DNA from: Nocardia neocaledoniensis
GTDB lineage: Bacteria; Actinomycetota; Actinomycetes; Mycobacteriales; Mycobacteriaceae
Direction: 5' to 3'
DNA length: 64,000 bases
NCBI RefSeq assembly: GCF_003182135.1
Contig: NZ_QGTL01000016.1
Coordinates: 1 to 64,000 of the forward strand
Shown here: piece after piece, positions 52,925 through 61,001 of the stretch
Layout of the letters: the number at the start of each line of letters is the position of its first letter
How positions within the stretch are numbered: position 1 is the stretch's first letter
Position numbers and translations under genes: made by a program
The notes under the pieces: generated by a model
The model's input: the letters and a program-made list of their open reading frames with translations, nothing else
The model's database searches: none
What the model was told of the DNA's origin: nothing

Positions 52925-53233
52925 AGGGAGAACCCCTCGGACCTGGCGCACAGACGGCCTTGGCGTCAATCTCAGCGATGGCGGCCGCGCTGGATTCGTT
53001 CCAAGGATCCGTCCAGCCAACACTGGCTGGAATGGCGGAAGAGGGCTGTGTGGGCGCGTAGCCACCTGGCTGAGAGATGGGCAATCGGTCGAAAGGTCGT
53101 CGTTCTCAGTCGATCGCGAGCCCACTGGTCCCCTCGACTTGTTCCTGGGCTGCTAGCGACTTCGCCGTGCGACGACGGGTGAGACCGATCGTTGTGGATA
53201 GCGAATGTGTCCCCCTCCGGACACGTTTTACGC

Positions 53234-53270
53234 ACACGGATGGTGTCGCTTCGGCGACTACCATCCGTGT
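53234..53270. terminator. Stem-loop followed by a T-rich stretch
   Basis: ACACGGATGGTGTCGC pairs with GCGACTACCATCCGTGT (one bulge) around a TTCG loop and is followed on the plus strand by TTCGTCGTTG; terminator-like. Confidence 0.5.
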
Positions 53271-53537
53271 TTCGTCGTTGTAGGACCGCTTCAGGCCGAG
53301 CTGCTCGGGCCAGGACGCTATGAGCTGTGGATCGGTTCCCGGTTCGAGCGCCTGACGTTAGGTCCCAAGTCGTCGGTTCTGCTCGGTGAGGAGCCACCGA
53401 ATTCTGGGCCAGCCAGTGGTCGAGGAGGCCGATGATCTGGTCATCGCGGAGGCGGAGTCGGTCTGTGAATGATGAACGCCCCCGCTCGTTGCGAGCAGGG
53501 GGCGTCGTTCTGCCGGCGAAGCCGGGTCGGAACCGGC

Positions 53538-54005
53538 TCAGATCCCGGCGTCGGGCCGTGGGATGTCGCCTCGCCAGGCTCCGGTCTCGTGTCCCTCGCC
53601 CTCGATGAATCGCTTGAAGCGCTTCATGTCACCGTTCACGCGGTGCTCGAGCACGCCGAGCTTGTCGGCGACGGTTTCGACGAAGCCGTCCGGGTCCACC
53701 TCCATCTGCGCGGTGATCCGGGTATGGGTGTCGTCGAGGCGGTGGAAGGTGATGACGCCCGCGTGATCGGGTCCGCTGTCGGACTTCCACGCGACGCGTT
53801 CGTCGGGGTGCTGCTCGGTGATGGTGGCGTCGAACTCGCGCGTCGAGGGACCGACGTGGATGCGCCAGTGGGTGTGCCGGTCGTCCAGTTGACGGACCTG
53901 CTCCACTCCTTCCATGAACTGCGGGAATGTCTCGAACTGCGTCCACTGGTTGTAGGCCGTGCGGATCGGGACGTCCACATCGACAGTTGCGGCGACCGTG
54001 CTCAC
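53538..54005 (-). CDS. SRPBCC/START-like protein
   Basis: 155 residues from a GTG with AAGGAG 6-7 bases upstream. Polyketide-cyclase/SRPBCC fold: VDVDVPIRTAYNQWTQFETFPQFMEGVEQVRQLDD, a central beta-rich region (WRIHVG, FDATITEQHPDERVAWKS), and a C-terminal helix (KLGVLEHRVNGDMKRFKRFIE). The fold makes a hydrophobic ligand cavity. Actinobacteria carry many such proteins near stress or secondary-metabolism genes, with no single reaction. Composition here returns to the high-GC norm, so the island has probably ended. Confidence 0.8.
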   Translation of the reverse strand: MSTVAATVDVDVPIRTAYNQWTQFETFPQFMEGVEQVRQLDDRHTHWRIHVGPSTREFDATITEQHPDERVAWKSDSGPDHAGVITFHRLDDTHTRITAQMEVDPDGFVETVADKLGVLEHRVNGDMKRFKRFIEGEGHETGAWRGDIPRPDAGI

Positions 54006-54590
54006 AGGTACTCCTTCCCCGGTCCGCGTCTGTTGTCGTCACGGACCGCTTCGGTGACTCGTACAGGCGGGGCCATACCCTGGCGTCGATACGACAAACG
54101 AAGCCAACGAAACCGCTTGGGCGATATGGTGTCTCGACCTCGAAGACCGGGCCGAGTTGGTCGGCGCGCGGTCAGGCCGGTGTCGCTTCCGGGAAGAGCC
54201 CGCAGCCGCCCTGGTGGGTTGCCGCAAGATCGCTAGCGCAGTGCCGATCGTGAGGGCGACACGAACCATATCAAGCATCCAACTTCGCGAGCCGATAGTT
54301 CTACACGCATGAACGCCGCTGAAGTCCTGGCACCTGAGGTCGCCAACGGTACCCTGACCGACATCGAGGGCGGTGCGCCGCATCACTGTCGCAGCCACGC
54401 GGACGCTCGGTGCTCCCACGGTCGCGGCGTCTGTCGGGTGCTTGATCAGGCAGATCTCGGGGACGTCCGCGGAGTAGCCCTCGCCTGGGAAGGATCGTTC
54501 CTAGGCACTGTTCTGCCCTGCTACGGGTCTCCGCAGCGCCGTAGCTTTGGTCGTAGCCAGTGAACAGCTACAGCATGGGAAAGGAACGTC
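54006..54590. other. Intergenic region without a supported gene
   Basis: About 585 bases. An 84-codon open frame (54309-54563, plus strand) has unusual composition (many His, Cys and Arg) and no ribosome-binding site, so I do not call it. It may be a decayed gene. Confidence 0.45.
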
Positions 54591-55526
54591 ATGGCAGACG
54601 ACATCACGACGGTGCAGGTCAAGGGCTGGGCGTGGGACATCGCGACCGACATCTACTTCCCGCCGGGTTTCGACGAGTCGAAGGTGTATCCCACCATCGT
54701 CTCCGCGCACCCGACCGGCAGTTGCAAGGCGCAGACCTCGGGCAACATCTACGGCAAGGCGCTGGCCGAGGCGGGCTTCGTCGTGGCCGCCTTCGACGCG
54801 AGCTTCCAGGGTGACAGCGGTGGCGATCCGCGGTCGGTCGAGGATCCCGGTTTCCGGACCAGCGACTTCAGCTTCGTGATCGACCATCTCGTCACGCTGC
54901 CCTACGTCGACGCGGACAACATCGGTGTGCTCGCGATCTGCGGCGGTGCGGGCTACGCCGTGGCGGCCACGAAGATCGACCGTCGCATCAAGGCGCTGGG
55001 CACCGTGGTCGGCAGCAACGTGGGCCGATTGATGCGGGAGGGCTTCTCGGAGTACAACCCGATGGGCATGCTCGAGGCCATCGCCGCACAGCGCACCGCC
55101 GAAGCTCGGGGCCAGGCACAGGTGATCAACGACCTGCTCCCGCCGTCGCCGGAAGCGGCCGCCCAGGCGGGTGTCACCGATATCGACATCGTCGAGGCCA
55201 CCGAGTACTACAAGACCGATCGCGGGCAGGCTCCCGGCGGCAAGACCAGCTTCAATTTCGGTCGGCAGGCCGCGCTGGCGGATTGGGACGCCTACGACCG
55301 TGTCGAGGTCTTCCTGACCCAGCCGCTGTGCGTCGTGATCGGCGACAAGGTCGGCGCGTTCGCCTCGCAGCGGTTGAGCATGGAGCTGTATGGGCGTGCC
55401 GCGTCGAAGGACAAGCAGCTCGTCGTGGTCGAGGGCGCCTCGCACTACGACCTGTACGACCAGCCCGGCCCGACCAGCGAAGCGCTGGAGAGCCTGGTGC
55501 CGTTCTTCACCAAGCATCTGAGCTGA
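54591..55526 (+). CDS. Alpha/beta hydrolase with a cysteine at the nucleophile elbow
   Basis: 311 residues from the ATG with AAAGGAACG upstream. Full alpha/beta-hydrolase core: IVSAHPTGSCKAQ oxyanion region (about 44-56), the nucleophile elbow AICGGAG with Cys in the usual Ser place (about 120-124), a possible acid in VIGDKVGA, and the catalytic His in GASHYDLYD. A cysteine nucleophile is known in dienelactone hydrolases and the YcjY-like subgroup. It would hydrolyse a C-C, ester or lactone bond of an unknown substrate. A perfect terminator follows. Confidence 0.85.
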   Translation: MADDITTVQVKGWAWDIATDIYFPPGFDESKVYPTIVSAHPTGSCKAQTSGNIYGKALAEAGFVVAAFDASFQGDSGGDPRSVEDPGFRTSDFSFVIDHLVTLPYVDADNIGVLAICGGAGYAVAATKIDRRIKALGTVVGSNVGRLMREGFSEYNPMGMLEAIAAQRTAEARGQAQVINDLLPPSPEAAAQAGVTDIDIVEATEYYKTDRGQAPGGKTSFNFGRQAALADWDAYDRVEVFLTQPLCVVIGDKVGAFASQRLSMELYGRAASKDKQLVVVEGASHYDLYDQPGPTSEALESLVPFFTKHLS

Positions 55527-55540
55527 TCGGCCGAACGAAA

Positions 55541-55585
55541 CAGCCGTCTTCCCCCGGGCGTATCCAGCCCGGGGGAAGACGGCTG
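55541..55585. terminator. Strong bidirectional terminator
   Basis: A perfect 19-bp stem (CAGCCGTCTTCCCCCGGGC / GCCCGGGGGAAGACGGCTG) with a 7-base loop lies between the convergent hydrolase and SDR genes. Confidence 0.85.
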
Positions 55586-55595
55586 TCGTGCGTTC

Positions 55596-56495
55596 TCAGT
55601 CGAACAGGTCGAGCAGCGAACCCTCGTTCTCGGACCCGATGATGCCCACCGGCTTGCTGGTGGTGTCGTCGAGGATCGTGTCGAGGTTCTTCTGGATGTC
55701 CTCCGGGGTGACCTCGGTGTTGGTGTAGCCGGCGTTCATGGTCAGGGCGAAGCGCTGCATCAGCCCGCCCTGGCTGAGCAGGGTCTCACCGGTGATGGAA
55801 CAGTCCTCGTGGGCGAGGTAGGCGACGGTGGGGGAGACCATCGCGGTGGTCATCGTGCTCTCGAGCTTCTTCTTGAGATCGTCGGGGATCTCCGCTTCCG
55901 CCGCCATGCGCGTGTAGGCGGTGGGGGCGATCGCGTTGACGCGGATACCGACCTTCAGCGCTTCCATGGCGAGGGTGCGGGTGAACGAGAAGATGGCGCC
56001 CTTGGAGGCGACGTAGGCGCTCTGCTGTTCGAAGCCGACAAGCGTGGGGGAGGCGGTGTTGACCACGCGCCCCGCGCCCGAGGCGACGAGATGAGGCCAC
56101 GCCGCGGCCGTCACCGCCGCCGTGCCGAGGAAGTTGACCTCCATGTGCTTGCGGATGCCCTCGATCGCCTCGGGCCCGAACGGCGTCATGTGGTTGATGC
56201 CGGCATTGTTCACGACGATGTCGATCCGCCCGAAGGCATCGATCGCGGTCTGCACGATCGCTTCGGCGCCGGTGGTCACATTGTCGTAGTTCGCGACGGC
56301 CTTGCCGCCCGCCGCGATGATCTCCGAGACCACGTCGTCGGCCGGAGAGGTGTCGGAACCCTGCCCCGCGGCCGAGGATCCGAAGTCGTTGACTACGACC
56401 GATGCTCCCCGTGAGGCCAGCAGCAGCGCGTGCGAGCGGCCGAGCCCCCGGCCGCCGCCCGTGACGATGGCGACCTTCCCGTCGAATCGCAACAT
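55596..56495 (-). CDS. Short-chain dehydrogenase/reductase
   Basis: 299 residues from the ATG at 56495 with GGAAGCGAGAG upstream. Classical SDR: VAIVTGGGRGLGRSHALLL (cofactor turn), NNAGI, and the catalytic YVASK (Y-x3-K) with the serine in VNTASPTL. The length and the GRSHAL motif resemble the hydroxyacyl-CoA dehydrogenase domain of peroxisomal multifunctional enzymes, which oxidise 3-hydroxyacyl-CoA. The AT-rich upstream stretch (56565-56585, TTTAAATATATTTAA) is out of character with the surroundings and may hold its promoter. Possible member of the nearby catabolic cluster. Confidence 0.83.
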   Translation of the reverse strand: MLRFDGKVAIVTGGGRGLGRSHALLLASRGASVVVNDFGSSAAGQGSDTSPADDVVSEIIAAGGKAVANYDNVTTGAEAIVQTAIDAFGRIDIVVNNAGINHMTPFGPEAIEGIRKHMEVNFLGTAAVTAAAWPHLVASGAGRVVNTASPTLVGFEQQSAYVASKGAIFSFTRTLAMEALKVGIRVNAIAPTAYTRMAAEAEIPDDLKKKLESTMTTAMVSPTVAYLAHEDCSITGETLLSQGGLMQRFALTMNAGYTNTEVTPEDIQKNLDTILDDTTSKPVGIIGSENEGSLLDLFD

Positions 56496-56634
56496 GGTCT
56501 CTCGCTTCCTCCATGCCTGGCATGGACAACAGGTCGATGGGACGCGGGAACGACCCATCGGCTTTAAATATATTTAATAGTATATGTCACTTCAGTGGTC
56601 GAGACGCAAGGAAATCGATCGATCGCGGTCGGTG

Positions 56635-57780
56635 CTACGCGGGCGCGGCTGTCCCGGACGCACTCGCCCGGGAGAGCCGCGCGGCGAGCCCGCCGAGAAT
56701 CAGCACGAGCAGCGCGACGACCAGCCACGGCGGCAGGCGGTAGGCGACGACCGCGGCGGCGATCAGCACGGCGGCACCGACCACCCGGGGGAGCCAGTCG
56801 CTGCGCGTCTCCCGGTAGAAGTAGACGGCTTGGGCGAGCAGGTAGACGGCGGGACCCGTCAGGACGAGCGCGCCCGCGATTCCGGCGGGCGCGGTGTGCG
56901 CGTGACCGAGCAGCATTTCCGCGCCCGCCGCGAACATGACCAGTCCGGCCACCACCCCGTAGATCGCGCTGAGCCCGAGGTGCACGGCGGCGATCGGGTC
57001 GGTGGTGTGGGTGATGTGGCGGACCACCTCGCGCTCGGCGCGGCCGAAGTACATCTGCCACAGGCACACCAGTGCCACGAAGCAGCCGAGGGCGAGGGTC
57101 AGGACGAGGGCGTCGTCGTGGTGTTCGGTGATCACCCGGCCCAGCGTCAGCACCGTCTCCCCGAGCATGATGATGAGGAACAGCCGCATCCGTTCGACCA
57201 TGTGCTCGGCGTCGAACTCGAGCCGGCGCGAGTCGATCCGGCGCCCGGGGATCGGGTGGGCGAACCATGTTCCCAGCAGGTCGATCGTGGCGGCCGCCGC
57301 CCAGAACCACAGGCGTGTTCGGGGTTCGGCGGCCGCGCCGATCAACCACAGCGGGGTAGACACGGCGAACCACAGCAGTACTCGCAGAAAATGCCCGCGC
57401 AGCGCGTCGCCGGGCGCGGTGAGCGCGGCGTAGACACACGGCCCGATCAACGCGGCCAGCATCGGCACCACGAACAGCCACGGGCTGTCGTCGAAGGCAT
57501 GCGCGATCCCCGCGTTGGCGAACAGGCCGAACGCCATCACCACCACCGTGACGAGCCGGGTGCTCTTGCGTTCGACGTCGAGCATCGTGATCTCGAAGGT
57601 GGTGAACGTCCAGATGCCCACCACCGCGATCAACGCCACCAGGGTTTCGGCGCCGCCGCGCCAGCTCATATGCGCGACGAAGTGGTGGGTGAGCTGACCC
57701 AGCGCCAGCACGAAGACCAGGTCGAAGAACAATTCCAGGGGCGAGACCGCCCGGGCGAGCGGCAGATGTCGTGCGCGCAT
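56635..57780 (-). CDS. Low-temperature-requirement A (LtrA)-like membrane protein
   Basis: 381 residues from the ATG at 57780 with GGAGGAAG upstream. About 10 hydrophobic segments, starting with the family hallmark SPLELFFDLVFVLALGQLTHHF. A second block MRLFLIIMLGETVLTLG is also characteristic. LtrA proteins were named from a Listeria mutant with a cold-growth defect and remain of unknown molecular function. Neighbouring transporter remnants suggest a region of gene turnover. Confidence 0.82.
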   Translation of the reverse strand: MRARHLPLARAVSPLELFFDLVFVLALGQLTHHFVAHMSWRGGAETLVALIAVVGIWTFTTFEITMLDVERKSTRLVTVVVMAFGLFANAGIAHAFDDSPWLFVVPMLAALIGPCVYAALTAPGDALRGHFLRVLLWFAVSTPLWLIGAAAEPRTRLWFWAAAATIDLLGTWFAHPIPGRRIDSRRLEFDAEHMVERMRLFLIIMLGETVLTLGRVITEHHDDALVLTLALGCFVALVCLWQMYFGRAEREVVRHITHTTDPIAAVHLGLSAIYGVVAGLVMFAAGAEMLLGHAHTAPAGIAGALVLTGPAVYLLAQAVYFYRETRSDWLPRVVGAAVLIAAAVVAYRLPPWLVVALLVLILGGLAARLSRASASGTAAPA

Positions 57781-57879
57781 CAGCTTCCTCCGTCGCTGTT
57801 CGCCGGCCTGCTGGCGAATCCTCAGCATACCCACGGACAATGCCCGAACACGTGTCGCTGGTCCGCGACAGCGGCTCGC

Positions 57880-58056
57880 GATGTCTGCGGTTCGGCTCGG
57901 GTTCGCTCGGCGGACGTACGCGCATCAAGACCGACGCCACGATCGTCGCGATGGCCAGCAGCACGATGACGGCGAGGTGCATCGAGCGCGGCGTCAGCAC
58001 ACTCAGGGCGTAGCCGGCGATGATCGGCGACAGGATCGCACCGGCGCGGCCTGGGG
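57880..58056 (-). pseudogene. Remnant of an MFS transporter C-terminus
   Basis: On the minus strand this stretch translates into the last helices of a major facilitator transporter: GRAGAILSPIIAGYALS then a hydrophobic helix (HLAVIVLLAIATIVASVLM) and a polar tail. There is no start codon or upstream part; it stops abruptly near 58055, where an unrelated transporter fragment on the opposite strand begins. Confidence 0.6.
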
Positions 58057-58199
58057 TTGAACGTCTTCGTCGTGGCACGCGCCGCGACACCGTCGAGGTG
58101 TTCCGGGGCGCTGCTCCGTACGCGGTCGCCATGGTCCTGGTGGCCATCGCCTTCATCCTGTTCCCGGACATCGTCACCTGGTTGCCCGCGTCCATGTGA
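58048..58199 (+). pseudogene. Remnant of a TRAP transporter large permease (DctM) C-terminus
   Basis: On the plus strand GLNVFVVARA in one frame continues, after a one- or two-base shift near 58080, as RDTVEVFRGAAPYAV and a hydrophobic helix ending FILFPDIVTWLPASM with a TGA stop at 58197-58199. This is the typical end of a DctM subunit. The upstream part is missing, so the gene is a frameshifted fragment. Confidence 0.6.
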
Positions 58200-58262
58200 C
58201 AGCGGTACGCACGGAGCCCTCGGTCGCGGATCGTGGGCTCCGTGTCGGTGAGACGATGCGGC

Positions 58263-59207
58263 TCAGATTTCGTCCGTCAGCTCTTCTTCACGGTCGGCCG
58301 GACGCGTCAGGAGCTGTTCGATGAGGATCTTCGTCGCGGGACTGCATTCGCGTCCACGGGCGGTGGCGAGGTGGATACGGCGTTCGGCCCACGGCTCGTC
58401 CAGGTCGAGTACGGCGACCCGGCCGCGCCATTCGTGTCCGACGAGGCACTCCGGTTGGACCGTGACCCCGAGTCCGGCGTTGACCAGGCTGATCACCGCG
58501 CCGCCGCTGCGGAGCACGTGGGTGGGCGTGTACTCCTCGCCGATGCGCCGCGCCGCCGCGCGAAGCGCCCCGACCAGCGCGCGGGGCGCGATCAGGTTCT
58601 CCGGCAACAGTTCCCGGATCGTCACGCTGGTCTGCGCGCCGAGCGGATGCCCGAGCGGAACCACGGCGACGATGCGGTCGCGCCGATACGGGGTGACGTC
58701 GACGCCGTCCAGGTCGAGTCCGTACGCCGAGGCGAAGACACCCAGATCGGCCTCGCCGCGCGCGACAGCCTGGACGATGTCGGAGTTCTCCACTTCGTGC
58801 ACGATCAGCTCGACGAGCGGGTACTGGCGGTGGAATTCGCCGAGCTCGCGGGCCAGGAACGGCACGATCACCGAGCGCGCCGACACGATCCGCAGTTCGC
58901 CCTGCACACCCTCGGTGAGCGCGGCGAATTCGGTGCGCATGTCGTCGAGGCTGTCGAATATCATGCGCGCGTGGCGGGCCAGAATCGCTCCCGCCGGACT
59001 CGGCACCACACCCCGGGGGGTGCGATCGAGCAGCTTCACACCCGCGATGTTCTCGAGCACCTGGATCCGCTTGGTCGCGGTGGACGCGGCGATGTTCTCG
59101 CGGATCGCGGCCAGCCCGATCTGCTGTTCCTCGATCGCGGACAGGAACAATCGCAGGGTGAACAGGTCGACCTGCCGAATCAGGTGCAACCGGTTGAGCG
59201 CGCCCAT
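58263..59207 (-). CDS. LysR-family regulator
   Basis: 314 residues from the ATG with GGAGG 4 bases upstream. N-terminal helix-turn-helix of LysR type with a somewhat unusual sequence (FLSAIEEQQIGLAAIRENIA, then TATKRIQVLENIAGVKLLDRTPRGVVPS). The effector domain follows from about residue 95 (GELRIVSARSVIVPFLARELGEF). It lies immediately downstream of the PaaK-like ligase gene on the same strand and probably controls the adjacent catabolic cluster. The coinducer would be a pathway intermediate; none can be named. Confidence 0.88.
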   Translation of the reverse strand: MGALNRLHLIRQVDLFTLRLFLSAIEEQQIGLAAIRENIAASTATKRIQVLENIAGVKLLDRTPRGVVPSPAGAILARHARMIFDSLDDMRTEFAALTEGVQGELRIVSARSVIVPFLARELGEFHRQYPLVELIVHEVENSDIVQAVARGEADLGVFASAYGLDLDGVDVTPYRRDRIVAVVPLGHPLGAQTSVTIRELLPENLIAPRALVGALRAAARRIGEEYTPTHVLRSGGAVISLVNAGLGVTVQPECLVGHEWRGRVAVLDLDEPWAERRIHLATARGRECSPATKILIEQLLTRPADREEELTDEI

Positions 59208-59286
59208 CTCACCTCCGCGATCGAGCTGTGTCCGGTGACTCCGATCCTAGTGCAGCGACCTGCAAGAAATATTTGATATGTCGCAT

Positions 59287-60642
59287 TCAGGACGCCGGCA
59301 CCCGTTCGATCAGAGCGACCTTGACGTGGTCGGGCCGCTTCAGCGTGCCGTCGGGCACGAGCTCCACGATCGACTTCACATTGAGCGCCGACCGCACCCG
59401 CTGCTCGATGGCGGTGCGCAGGTCGTCGCGCTGTTCGGAGCTCAGATGCGGCGCGTACTCCACGACCAGGGGTAGCGGGCGCTGGGTGGAGTGGCCCTCG
59501 AAATCGGCGCGGATGCGCATCTCGCCGGTCGTCGCCGGTGCCAGTTCCATCACCAGCTCCTTGACCGCGGAGGGGAACAGGTTGATGCCGCGCACGATGA
59601 GCATGTCGTCGGTGCGGCCGACGCAGCGCACCTTGTACCCCGTTCGGCCGCAAGCACAGTCGGTTCCGGTGACCACGACATGGTCGCGGGTACGGAAGCG
59701 CAGCAGGGGGGAGGCCTGGCGGCGCAGCGCGGTGTAGACGAGTTCGCCGCTCGCGCCTTCGACGGGCGCGACCTGGTCGCCGGTCTCGGGGTCGATGAGT
59801 TCGGCGATCATCAGGTCCGGTGACAGGAAGTGCATGCCGTCGCCGACTTCGCACTCACCCCAATAGGTGCAGGCGATGTCGGTGCCGCCCAGCATTTCCC
59901 GTGCGGTCGCACCCCACAGCGATTCCAGCTTCTCGCGGACGGCCGGCAGGCCGCCGCCGGGTTCGCCGCCGACGCTGATCGCGCGCACACCCAGCTCGGC
60001 GGCGGCGCGCCCGACGATCTGCGGTGCCTGCTCCGCGAGGTGGGTGAGGAAGTAGGGTGTGCCGATCAAGGCGTTGGGTCGCTGGTCGGCTTGCACGCGC
60101 AGCAGCCGGTCGGCGCCTGCTTCGGCGCCGATGGGGATGTCGACGATCCCCATGTACTGCAAGATCTGCACGATCGGCAGACCGCCGACGAAGCCCTTGC
60201 TCATGCCGAAACCGTGCAGCAGGCGATCGCCGGGCCGGAACCCGTTGGCGTACAGGGCTCGTGCGCCGAGTTCGCTCCAGGTGCGGATGTCGTCGACGGT
60301 GAGCCCGACATAGGACGGCGAGCCGGTCGTGCCCGAGGACGCCTGGATCTGCACGATATCGGCCTCGGCGGCCGCCACGTGGGTGCCGAGCGGCGGTGCG
60401 GCGGCGAGGCTCTCGCGGAGTTCCTGCTTCTCGGTGAAGGGCAGACCCGCCAGCTCGCCGACCGTGGTGATCCTGTCGACCTGCACGCCGTGCTCCGCGA
60501 ACTTCGCCTGGTAGAACGCGCTGTTCGCCGCCAGGTAGGCGAGCTGCTCCCGGAGCCGCTCGTCCTGGACCCGCCGCGCCTCGGTCGTGGACAGCGTCTC
60601 GACGGCACTCCAGTACTGCGCCGAGAAAGGAACACTTCTCAT
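59287..60642 (-). CDS. Phenylacetate-CoA ligase-like (PaaK family) acyl-CoA synthetase
   Basis: 451 residues from the second of two adjacent ATGs, which has better spacing to GGGAG. Adenylate-forming enzyme: P-loop SSGTTGSPSYVGLT (about 103-116), ISVGGEPGGG, and the C-terminal CACGRTGYKV, GRTDDMLIVRGINLFPS motif. It would activate a carboxylic acid to its CoA thioester with ATP, the entry step for the divergent acyl-CoA dehydrogenase-MaoC-thiolase genes. PaaK relatives use phenylacetate, benzoate or coumarate-type acids, but the absence of paa genes argues against phenylacetate. Substrate unknown. Confidence 0.88.
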   Translation of the reverse strand: MRSVPFSAQYWSAVETLSTTEARRVQDERLREQLAYLAANSAFYQAKFAEHGVQVDRITTVGELAGLPFTEKQELRESLAAAPPLGTHVAAAEADIVQIQASSGTTGSPSYVGLTVDDIRTWSELGARALYANGFRPGDRLLHGFGMSKGFVGGLPIVQILQYMGIVDIPIGAEAGADRLLRVQADQRPNALIGTPYFLTHLAEQAPQIVGRAAAELGVRAISVGGEPGGGLPAVREKLESLWGATAREMLGGTDIACTYWGECEVGDGMHFLSPDLMIAELIDPETGDQVAPVEGASGELVYTALRRQASPLLRFRTRDHVVVTGTDCACGRTGYKVRCVGRTDDMLIVRGINLFPSAVKELVMELAPATTGEMRIRADFEGHSTQRPLPLVVEYAPHLSSEQRDDLRTAIEQRVRSALNVKSIVELVPDGTLKRPDHVKVALIERVPAS

Positions 60643-61001
60643 CATGACTCCCGAATGGCCGTTGCCCCGCCGCCGCGCTACCGTTGTGGTCCGGCGACGA
60701 TTGTTCTCCGACCATAGTTCGGCTATTACTGCTATTCAATTCGCTGTTTTCGAATCACGGCTTCGGTATTTTTCACTTGCTGATCTCGGGACCTGACCTC
60801 GACACTCGGCCTGTTGTCCGATGTGGTCGCTCTGAGCAGGGGTTTCGGTGTGGCTACGGCCGTGTCAGCGCGCAGCGCGCGAACTTCGACGCTGCCGAAT
60901 GGCGATTTCGAAGATCGTCACTTGGCGCCGGAGTGGGCGGGAATTAACGTACTGCTACGCGAAACAATTGTCCGAATCCAGCGCATTACGGAGCACATAG
61001 A
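60643..61001. other. Divergent promoter region of the catabolic cluster
   Basis: About 360 bases, AT-richer than the genes around it, with no supported coding sequence. It must hold the promoters for the ligase gene and the acyl-CoA dehydrogenase operon. I see no clear operator; CATAGTTCGGCTATTACTGCTATT (60710-60733 area) has repeated CTATT half-sites that a LysR protein could use. Confidence 0.4.

Larger units (their letters stand above)
52731..53537. other. Gene-free right edge of the island
   Basis: About 800 bases without a supported gene. It contains a stretch of short inverted and repeated motifs (52830-52890), a tRNA-like 3' fragment, and a hairpin, each listed separately. The open frames here have poor composition. 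Confidence 0.5.

Noticed and set aside
52595..53125. Open frame on the minus strand containing GLTGFEPATT
   Set aside because: GxTGFEPAT is the familiar antisense translation of a tRNA T-arm and the frame overlaps the STAND gene; it reflects the tRNA-like fragment rather than a protein.
54309..54563. 84-codon plus-strand open frame before the hydrolase gene
   Set aside because: Its sequence has many His, Cys and Arg residues without a motif, and no start signal; treated as intergenic.
43473..54590. Integrase, transposase or insertion-sequence gene in the island
   Set aside because: None of the frames shows recombinase motifs such as R-H-R-Y or DDE; mobility genes appear to be absent.
60684..60947. 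87-codon frame in the divergent promoter of the catabolic cluster
   Set aside because: Lies in the AT-rich control region, lacks a ribosome-binding site and looks random.
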